From Diphasiastrum complanatum (Eukaryota; Streptophyta; Lycopodiopsida; Lycopodiales; Lycopodiaceae), in contig CM055102.1 in assembly GCA_029204225.1 (NCBI GenBank), positions 41,999,229-42,063,228 on the forward strand: a stretch of DNA of 64,000 nt, read 5' to 3'. Positions within the stretch are counted from its first letter, which is position 1, and each line of letters starts with the position of its first letter. A program made the translations under genes and the position numbers. This document shows positions 10,390 to 18,645 of the stretch, piece after piece. The notes beneath the pieces were generated by a model, which ran no database searches, was not told where the DNA came from, and was given only the letters and a program-made list of their open reading frames with translations.

Positions 10390-12774
10390 ATGGCATACGA
10401 CTGGTTCTCTTCACTTGGTACTGTTGCTGTGGATCTCTCTCAGCAGACACTTTCCTTTACTCATGTTGGTCAGCATCATTTACTTGCTGGTATTGATTCC
10501 CAGGGTGACTATCAGTTGGTTACCGGGAAGCAGTTTATGCGTAGCCTGCCAAAGGCTCAGGATGCAGCTCTTCTTTCCATTCAAAGTACATCAGTTGTTG
10601 CTTCACTTTCACCATCCGTGGGTCCTCTTCCTCAGGCCGTATACCTTGGTGGTATTTCTACTATTGCTTTTGCGCATACCTCAGATAGCCCTCTTGGTTC
10701 GGTGGTTGGTGCAGTATCTTCTCCATTGGTCTCTATATCTCCATCTCTTGAGTCCATTATGGCCGATGTTCCTGCTGATTTCTATGGGGTTCTTCACGGG
10801 TCCGCGTTTGATGGTTCCCTCGCTATTGGAAATCAGATTATATCTATCTTCTTTTGCTTTACTCCATGGATCTCTGCTTGAGTTTGTGAACCGCCTCATG
10901 ATATTTCTACGGTTCCTTACATGATCCATGCGCCTTTGGCTCTTACCGGTACACATTTTCCATCCGAGGATATTTGCCAGATATCAACCATTACTTATCT
11001 AGGGTATTTATATGTTGGGATCTTTCTAGATGAGTATACGGGCATCCTTCAGTCTCCTTGTGTTTCTACATATAGGTTTGCTGCAGTCCATGCCGATGCT
11101 GTGGATATATGGCATTCCTGGTTATTACGTGTAGCTTGGTTTCCATTTGGGCCTGTTGATTGGTGCTGGTTTTTCCATATTACCGATCGCCTATGGTGCG
11201 GATATCTCTATGATTATGCATGTGGCTCTCTATTTGTTCCATGGATTGTTGCTCATTGTCAGGCTTGGCATATCCTGATGGCTTGGGTTATTGCCTCCTT
11301 TTCAGCTACTGTTTGTCCAGGTGATCTTCAAATTCCCCGTCATTTCAGGTTGCTCCATATCGCTTGGTCTCTGATGCTGAGTTGCCACTTTGTTCTAGTT
11401 TTCCAAGACCATCAGAGTACCTTGAGAGAGTTCCTTCGCCTCTCTTGGATAGTTTGTGAGGATGTTGCCGCCATATACTTCAGTATTGCTCATATGTGCT
11501 TTGATACTTATCCCCAGCTACACGTGGATATTGATCCGCTGCTTGCTGGGGATCCTGTTCCGCGTTCCAGTGCATTTCTTCTATTCCTCACTTGTGCGCC
11601 TGGTGTGTACTTTGGGATTACACTTGCGGCCAATTCCGATGGGTCATCCGATTCTCCATCCGTTTTTGGTGTATCCTATGATGGATTGGTATGTCCATAT
11701 GAGGTCTTTCTGGATGAGTTTTTCGGCTACAGTTTTTCAGTTGCGGCCTCTACTATTTCTAGATTTGTTGCTATTGTTTTTATGCATCATGCTTTTTTAG
11801 ATGATGCATTGATTTCTTGGACCTTCTGGAGCTTTTGGCATGCTGCTCTTCTCGTGATAGGGGCCTTGAAGGTATAGTGTGCCATTGCTACTTCTCATTC
11901 ATGGGCCTTATAGATACCTTGGGCTTTTGACCATGCTGGTGCACGTTTCTCCATTTTAGCTATCCTTTGTCAGGATGATCTCTTTATGATCCATGTTTCC
12001 TGGCATATCGCTTGCTTTTCCATGCTATTACAGCATGCCTGTCATCCTGCTTATGTTCCTACTCCTTGGTGCTAGTCTTCCGATGCTGCTATCTTTTCTT
12101 GGGGCACCTATATCACTGAGTTTGCACATATGGTTGATGGTTACGTGTATGATGCGGCTATTCGCGATGAGTGTCCTTCTCTTTTCCAGTTTCCTTATTG
12201 GCTTCCTGTTGCTGATGCAGTTCTACCTTCTCGGGCTTTTTGGATACCTTGGTATGATGTCCCTATCTTTTGGGCTGATCCTCTACTATCTTGGGCATTA
12301 CGAATACCTTGGCATTCCCGGTTGTTGCTTGATCATTCTACTTCTGATGGGCAATCTGAGGTCCTTAACAGGATCCTTGAGGATTATTTACGCCATTTTG
12401 TTACTCCTTCTGAGAAGGATTGGGATCAGCATTTATGTTTAGCAGAGTATAGCTATAATAGCCCTGTTAGTACCAGCACAGGTGAGGATGACGCTCCTTG
12501 TGATGCTGAGTTTCCTACTGCTCCAGAGTTATTTCCATTTTTACCAACTGCTATATTACAGGTTCGTCTATACCATAGTCGACGCCGCCGGCAGATTCAG
12601 TTTTTGGTCCGGTGGGATGGTCGTTCTATTGAGGAGGCCACATGGGAGCCTATTGATGTATTTTATCATACACCATCACTTGTGGATCAAGCTCGTGCTC
12701 TTGCTGCACTTGTTGATTCCTCTACATCAGATGTTGTTCTAGCTGTTGATGCACCAGGGCTTGCTGCTATTTGA
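10390..12774 (+). pseudogene. long pol-position frame: protease end, unknown middle, integrase end and chromodomain
   Basis: One frame runs from 10390 to 12774 with only four stops (near 10879, 11876, 11911 and 12074). Its start, WFSSLGTVAVDLSQQTLSF then HHLLAGIDSQG and KAQDAALLSIQS, resembles the end of a gypsy aspartic-protease domain. Its end has STSDGQSEVLNRILEDYL and AEYSYN (integrase), then FLVRWDGRSIEEATWEPID (chromodomain). Between about 10600 and 12330 it includes a 318-codon uninterrupted stretch (10921-11877), rich in W, F, H and D. I see no RT box, no YxDD or FxDD, and no RNase H. I do not recognise the middle. Confidence 0.65.
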
Positions 12775-12820
12775 TCCAATTTCTTTTCGGCAGTTGGGTC
12801 TATTTTTTTGTGCCAGGGAG

Positions 12821-13263
12821 AGTTATGGACTCGGCTCATTACATTCGCCGCGTCCATTTACATTTACTTTACTTTACGCATAAGCAGGCCTTGGGCCCTT
12901 TTTTATTCATTAGTGACACTTGGACTATATGGTTGGCCTTTGGGCTTATTACTCATTATTAGGCCATTTGGACATATTACTGGAGAGTGGGGGCTTTCTT
13001 GGAGGGCGCACTATTCTCCCTCCCAGTTGGGCCCTAGCCACCGGAAGCTTCCTTTTAGGGCTTCCTCTTGGCTATAAGTAGGGAAACTGTGTCATTTGTT
13101 ATTCGGCTGATGATATTGATCTCTCTCTTTAGTCTCCTTAATCTCTCTCTTTCTTGCTTTCTAGGGTTAAGTCTTGCTTATGTGCTGCTTTCATAGCTTA
13201 AGTCTTGCTTATGTGATACTTTCATAGCTTAGCTTTAGATCAGCTGTGGCTTTATTCGTAACT
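12821..13263 (+). repeat. 3' LTR, 443 bp
   Basis: It matches 7736-8179 along its length, with single-base changes and small indels. It is preceded by a short purine stretch (CAGGGAG) and followed by CCCAC, then by the continuation of the interrupted hAT exon. Confidence 0.9.
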
Positions 13264-13805
13264 CCCACACAATTTGGCTACTACTTCGTGGTTCTCGAGC
13301 GTCTGGTGGCTATGCGAGACCACTTGCGGAGGATGGTGGCCAGCATTGTATTCGATGAGTTTAGAGGCCATGGTGAGGACGCAATTCATTTCTAGATGAC
13401 TGTATGCGAAGATGAGTTCTAGACACGGGCATCGAAGCTGATTGATGTGCTGAGGCCTGTTTTTTGTGTGTTGCGCCTAGTAGATTGAGAGGGGTGCACT
13501 CTCGGTCTCATATACGAGTTCATGGACCGCACTAGAGAGGCGCTAACCCAATCCCGCTTGGATAAGGCCAGGTACAATTCCTTTCCCCTGTCTGTGCTAT
13601 GTTTCCATTTCATCTTGTAATTTCACATGAGAAACGACTAATGATTGTAATGTGTCTTGTGTTGTTGGGTGTTGCAGGAGGCAGAAGCTGCTAGACATTT
13701 GGCAGCAGAGGTGGGACTATTTTCCACAGGCCCATGCACGTGGTAGCCCACATGTTGCACCCGTTGTGGCGCACCACTAGACGAGCGGGGGACCCGGAGC
13801 TACAT
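13264..13805 (+). pseudogene. hAT transposase copy 2, 3' part
   Basis: This continues the exon broken at 7735: QFGYYFVVLERLVAMRDHLR, MVAS, then a stop-containing stretch, then GCTLGLIYEFMDR, the counterpart of GSTLGLVYELMDR in copy 1. An intron follows at about 13573-13677. The next exon gives QKLLDIWQQRWDYF and, after a frameshift, HVVAHMLHPLW, matching SVAHMLHPLF of copy 1. The dimerisation domain is not found downstream. Confidence 0.8.
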
Positions 13806-13924
13806 TGCAATTTTCAATTTATTTTCTGAGGGTTTTCATGGTTCATGCCCGTATGATCTTGCTTGTATTGACACTAATCGTGGAATCGTTATTTTGCCAT
13901 CAGGTGGGACTGAGCAAGGTTACA

Positions 13925-14020
13925 CCCCGGTTCAACCAGGTCGATTCGAACCGGCCGGTTCGAACCGATTCTTTGAGATTTGAACCGGCAGGCCAAGTTC
14001 GAATTGGAAAACGGTTCGAA
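13925..14020. repeat. palindrome block, GGTTCGAACC type
   Basis: The core TTCGAA with flanking GG/CC recurs about five times within 95 bp, including GAACCGGCCGGTTCGAACCG and GGTTCGAACC. The arrangement is like the subterminal blocks of the other hAT-type elements here but with a different core. It lies 3' of hAT copy 2. Confidence 0.7.
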
Positions 14021-14600
14021 CCTGTCTTTTCCATTTTTCAAAAAAAAATGATTTTTTCTGATGTACAAGTCATATATTCACTGTACATATACCTAATAGC
14101 TAAACAATTTGCTCCAAATTTACAGATATCAAGAATCAGGATAATCAGATCCGAGTCGCGACCTGTGACCTGTCGTATCAAAAACATAGTGACCCAAGTT
14201 TAAATCTTAAGAGAACTGCAGTAAGTTGTAAGTTGTGGAGCATAAGTAAAAAATAAGCTGTTGAAGTTCATCCGAGGAGTGCATCGTTTACCTGTATTTA
14301 TATAATGATATAATATAGATCCATCAGAGAGAGACAAAGATAGCGAGAGCACGAGACAGTGTTCTCTGGACTCAAAAGGTATCTCAGTTATGGGAGGCAT
14401 GGGCAATGGTTAAGTTTGTTGCAAATTTTTTTGGAAATTTTTTTGGGTACCTTTTTCCTTTCTTCTAACAAGAGGGGGCAGGTGGGTGCCAAACACCCTC
14501 TGATAATTAATTCCGGGGGGGGGTAGAGGGAAAAACATTGTTTTTATTTCGTTTTGGGAATGTGGGACAGTGAGGGGAGGGGCCTGTATTTTTTTTTTTT
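14021..14600. other. unassigned, AT-rich
   Basis: No coding content is recognised. Homopolymer runs (T, A and G) and a short GAGAGA stretch are the only structure. It separates the TTCGAA block from the ACGCGT block. Confidence 0.4.
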
Positions 14601-14619
14601 TTTTTGAAAAAAAAAATTA

Positions 14620-14722
14620 AAAAAGGTCAAACGCGTCCACCCCTGGACGCACCCCTGAGGCATCCGCGTCCGGACACACGTCCGCGCCCAGGGTCCGCTT
14701 CCTTAGATATATATACTCATAG

Positions 14723-14792
<70 letters not shown>

Positions 14793-14928
14793 TATGTATG
14801 TATGTATGTATGTATATATCAGACATGCACGTCCGAGCCGGACGTGGCCTTTCTGCGTCCGACGTCCGGACGCGTCCTTTTTTTTTAAGCGTTTTTATAC
14901 ACTAAAATAGCTAAAGAAAAAAAATTTA

Positions 14929-14975
<47 letters not shown>

Positions 14976-15135
14976 GTATGTATGTATGTATGTATATATC
15001 GGACATGCACGTCCGAGCCGGACGTGGCCTTTCTGCGTCTGACGTCCGGACGCGTCCTTTTTTTTAAGCGTTTTTATACACTAAAATAGCTAAAGAAAAA
15101 AAATTTAAAAATGCGTCCGGGTGGACGCGTCCGGA
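14620..15135. repeat. palindrome block, GGACGCGTCC type, with 180-bp tandem duplication
   Basis: Repeated GGACGCGTCC, GTCCGGACGCG and CGTCCGAGCCGGACG fill this block. A unit containing ACATGCACGTCCGAGCCGG, the T-run and TACACTAAAATAGCTAAAG occurs at about 14816 and again exactly 180 bp later at about 14996. Upstream, a CATA repeat and a TATG repeat flank an AT run (about 14725-14815) as a hairpin. The inverted counterpart lies at about 17790-17935 (TTTTAGTGTATTTTATAGCT, then GGATGCGTCCGGG). I infer that these are the two ends of one hAT-type unit that encloses the transposase pieces. Confidence 0.75.
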
Positions 15136-15373
15136 CCTATAGTCCATACTGTTGTGACCTCAGTGACCTCTGATCTCTAAGTTGCACACCCTCCTCAGCC
15201 TGCAACTCCCGCAGCTTCTCAGCCAGTTGGAGCACGTCCTCCTACAACTTCCCACTCCGGTGCAGCACATCCTCCTATGCCAGCTGCCTCCCGAGCTTCC
15301 TCTGCTAGAGGAGCTTGAAATGCTACACCTTCTTCTTTGAGCCCTTTCCGGAGTCGTCCACCCGCGGTCACGA

Positions 15374-16663
15374 TTGTGTCTCGTCCAATCCACACATTTA
15401 GCTATCTTCGCAGCGACACACGCCCTCTCAGCCAGCAGGACCCTCTACGCACCCAGGATATATCGTCCACTTAACCCCCTCACCCTAATGACGAGCCACA
15501 CTTGGGGGAGGACCTCCCATTCACTGATCCGAGTGAGGGTGATGCATCTTCCCCCCCCCCCCCCCCCAGCTCCACCTGCTCTCATTCCAGAGCCTCCTGC
15601 CCCAGCACCACATGCTGCCCCGCCATCCCATGCTCCACCCACCCATCCTCGCCATCAGACTGCTTCCAACACCATACCTCCACCTACCTCTCGACCTACC
15701 TCCTGCACACTTGCTAGTTCACATACACACCGACAGAGGACCATGGGGGAGGCAGTGGTTCCTCGTCTTCAGAGAGAGGCCCAGCAGGCTGTGGCCAACA
15801 TGATATATGAGTTGAACCTCCCGTTCAACATTGCCAACACCGAGCCTTTCAAGAGGGCTTTTGCAACTGCTGCAGCCGCTGGTACACGCTTCACGCCACC
15901 TGGGGATGAGCAAATCCGCACTACTTTATTGTCAGAGAGGGTAGACGAGCTCTCCTCTCAGATGACTCCTCTCAGGAAGGCCTGGGAACGTTACGGTTGT
16001 TCGATCATGTCCGATGGCTGGAGTGATATTCACCGAAGGCCACTGATCAACATCATTGTGTCCTACTACATGGGCAGTATGATCTACCGTGCCATAGATG
16101 CCAGCAGAGAGGGAGCTGCCATTGATGGAGAGTACATGTTCAGTATCATTCAGGAGGTTATTGAGGAGGTTGGCCCTGCCAACGTAGTTCAGGTGGTGAC
16201 TGACAATGCCACCAACTACGTGAATATGTCCAGACTACTCACGGCCCCCTAGCATTGTGTGGACCCCTTGTCCAGCACACAGCATTGATCTTACTATAGG
16301 GGACATTGGTAGACTGCCATGGGTTTGGCGCATCACTCAGATGGCCTTGTCCGTCATGACATTTGTATTCCGAAAGAGGAGAGTACTTGCCTTGTTTCAT
16401 ACCTTCAATTCATTCGAGTTGAGGAAGCCCGCTCCCACACGTTTTGCCTTTGATCTAGTCTAGCTAGATAGGTTGTTGAGACTTAGGCACCAGCTCAGGC
16501 AGATGGCTGCTAGTGACCAGTGGAAGGAGGGACCCTACTCCAACACGGCCAAGGGCCGTAGGTTCTACACCATTCTATTTGATGACAAGTTTTGGTGGAG
16601 AGCATATCGACGGTTCTCCTGCCATTTTATCATGTTCTTCGGCTTGTTGACCGAGAGGGCCTA
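15374..16663 (+). pseudogene. hAT transposase copy 3 (DUF659), truncated
   Basis: A 292-codon frame ends in a clear DUF659 region. It reads EAQQAVANMIYELNLPFNI, then YGCSIMSDGWSDIHRRPLI, then NVVQVVTDNATNYVNM, and breaks at a TAG at about 16250. The next frame continues TPCPAHSIDLTIGDIGRLPW, then VLALFHTFNSFELRKPAPT and RFAFDLV, then stops again. After about 16660 the expected C-terminal part is replaced by sequence that looks like the Pro/Gly-rich N-terminal region of another copy. The C-run at 15551-15568 lies in its linker. BED finger and dimerisation domain are absent. Confidence 0.85.
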
Positions 16664-17550
16664 ATGGTACATCCACCCAGCCAGTGAGACCATCATAGGG
16701 TCTTGGACAGGGACGGGTAGCAAGGGCAGCTGCAGGCTCACGCGCAGGGCCTAACACAACACGGACAGGGCCTACTATGGGTGCACGGCCTAGTACATCA
16801 CGGGCAGGGCCTAGTACAAGTGCAGGGCCTGGTACAGCACAGTCTAGGCATGGTTTAGGTGCAGTGCATGGTCCAGGCGAGGCCACTCCAGTTCCATCTG
16901 CAGCAGCAGGGCCTAGATCAGAGCCATGAGCATCACCCGAGCATGTTGGATCAATGGCAGTGGATCCTTCTTGTCCTTCGTCATCATCAGCAGCAGATGC
17001 ACCGCACGCTTCGACAGATCCTGCCAGCAGAGAGTGACACACCTCCAGGACGATCAGACACACCCACAGATCACCCATCCACTGGGCGTGCTAGACCACG
17101 AGCGCCCTATGTACAGCAGAGAGGGGTTAGGCCTAGATAGCAGACTTTTGATCGATGCGGGTGGCAAAGAGAGCAACAAGCCCAGTGTACTCAACTTGTT
17201 TGTCAGTTCTCAAGAGCGGCATTCCTTTTGTTGTTGCTGACACTTGGGTATTCAGGGAGCTCTGCGCGCAGATTGCAGCAGTGGATGCTACATGGAGGCC
17301 TCCCAGGCGAGAGGCACTGCGAGACAGGATGCTTCGTCAGGAGGAGGAGACCATCATGCGGGAGCTGAGTTCCATTCGCTCAGTGTGGCAGACGTAAGTA
17401 CTTTGTCTCTTGAAACTCTTTGCTTTGGTTCCATTTTGCCATTAGCGCACTCTTTGCATGTGGCTAATGGGTGTTTTGTGGCGGGTATAGATGCACGATA
17501 TTGAGTGATGGATGGACCGACATTCGTCGGCGATCCATCATCAATATCTT
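16664..17550 (+). pseudogene. hAT transposase copy 4, N-terminal part only
   Basis: A GGGCCTA-rich coding minisatellite (spacings alternating 21 and 18 bp from 16745 to 16823) leads into SGIPFVVADTWVFRELCAQI and REALRDRMLRQEEETIMREL. An intron follows (GTAAGT at 17396, TATAG near 17490). The next exon reads ILSDGWTDIRRRSIINIL and ends at about 17552 in unrelated sequence. The intron is at the same place as the one before TDGW in copy 2. It is joined directly behind truncated copy 3. Confidence 0.8.
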
Positions 17551-17552
17551 AT

Positions 17553-17789
17553 GACCTGTGTGCACTTCCATCTCAGAACCTCTAGGTTGTTGTTACAAAC
17601 TTACTTACCTCAAACCTCCAGGTGCCGGTTAACCATAAGAGACCGAACGATTCACGTTCCACCCCGCCATAGGACCTAATCCGGGTCCACCCACCGTGCC
17701 CTGGCCTGTGACCGCATCAAGCTGGATCCGACCTCCATCCCAGACGGCGTCCCATACCACCGCCTAGGCTCTTTGCCAAAACTATGGTA
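17553..17789. other. unassigned, GC-richer segment
   Basis: About 240 bases of higher GC content with many CC and ACC groups. No frame, no repeat partner in the window and no RNA gene recognised. Confidence 0.4.
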
Positions 17790-17935
17790 TATATGTATGA
17801 ATATATCAAAGGTAGCGAGTCTCGAATGCATTTATTTTTAATTATTTTAGTGTATTTTATAGCTAAAAAAAATTAATTGTCAGAGGATGCGTCCGGGTCT
17901 GGACGCGGACACGCATGTCTGGTACTATATATGTA
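17790..17935. repeat. right-end block, ACGCGT-like, inverted partner of 14880-15130
   Basis: TTTTAGTGTATTTTATAGCT is an inverted, slightly altered copy of the TACACTAAAATAGCTAAAG segment at about 14897 and 15076. It is followed by GGATGCGTCCGGGTCTGGACG and GGACACGCATGTC, inverted relative to the left block. This supports a single element spanning about 14620-17935. Confidence 0.6.
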
Positions 17936-17938
17936 TAT

Positions 17939-18533
17939 CAGAGTTGCAGCACAAAAACGTTCCGGATCGCGCGATCCGGAACGTCAGCGATCCGCGACCC
18001 AGATCGCGAATTTTTTTTTTTTTGTTTTTTGTGGAAAAAAGACTCATGGCCAATTTTATTTTTGATGGTTTAATACTAACTAAACTTGGATGGTGGACAT
18101 GATGGAATGATTACAATCCAAGATTGGAGTTGAAACAACTATAAACTCTGTTACAAATGGCATATGAAAGAAGATTAGTGACTCCCGACACAGAGAACTC
18201 ACACACACACGACCGTTCGAATGGATGCTTATGCTTATGCTTCTGAGATGGGTGCTTATGCTTCATAATTGTTGTCAGTTTGCTGCCATTTAATACGGTT
18301 CCATGTGATTTCATTTCACATAATACAGAAATAGAGATGTTCAATAAAGAATCACTTAACGGCCCAAAATTGGACCACACTGCTCTTGGAACTCCGAATT
18401 GCTCTTGAAAACAACTTTAATCTGATACCCATATTGGCACCCAAAAAAAGAATAAAAAGTAAATTGCGTTCCGGGAAACCCTAATTGGATTTCCCGGATC
18501 GCGTTCCGGAACGGAACAGAACCTGCAACTCTG
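17939..18533. mobile_element. hAT MITE, TIR CAGAGTTGCAG, 8-bp target duplication
   Basis: The left end CAGAGTTGCAG and right end CTGCAACTCTG are perfect 11-bp inverted repeats. Flanking 8-mers ATGTATAT (17931-17938) and ATGTATAG (18534-18541) match at seven of eight positions, the expected hAT target duplication. Next to the left TIR is a perfect 28-bp palindrome (17957-17984, half-site ACGTTCCGGATCGC). The right end has TTCCGGAACGGAAC and TTCCCGGATCGCG. The 400-bp interior has no transposase and no recognised gene. The 3' end of the PP2C gene is about 110 bp to the right. Confidence 0.88.
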
Positions 18534-18645
18534 ATGTATAGGCTATAGGAAACACGAAAAGAAAATCAAAAGAAAATAGACAACCAATGGAAGCACTATA
18601 TTGGCATAAATTGCAATAAAATAGATAATCATTGTCCAATGAGCC

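Larger units (their letters stand above)
7736..13263 (+). mobile_element. Ty3/gypsy chromovirus-like LTR retrotransposon lacking visible RT
   Basis: Two near-identical LTRs (7736-8179 and 12821-13263; about a dozen differences by eye) flank 4.6 kb. The PBS TGGTATCAGAGC follows the left LTR directly. The insertion splits a hAT reading frame: removing it joins KPAPT to QFGYYFV in frame. Flanks CCAAC and CCCAC are a 5-bp duplication with one mismatch. Inside are gag (9073-10224), a protease-end-like segment (10390-10580), a long frame with no RT or RNase H motif, then an integrase end and a chromodomain (12340-12774). LTR similarity implies recent movement, so the missing enzyme would have to come from another element. 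Confidence 0.85.

Noticed and set aside
13925-14020. GGTTCGAACC repeats read as tRNA B boxes
   Set aside because: They are clustered palindromes without an A box at tRNA spacing; they fit subterminal transposon repeats better.
16740-16840. Alternating 21/18-bp GGGCCTA repeat as a CRISPR-like or satellite array
   Set aside because: Spacings are multiples of three and it reads as a Pro/Gly/Ser-rich coding linker of a hAT transposase; no spacer-repeat structure.
17553-17789. GC-rich segment as an rRNA or structural RNA gene
   Set aside because: No rRNA phrase or plausible tRNA boxes were found; composition alone is not enough.
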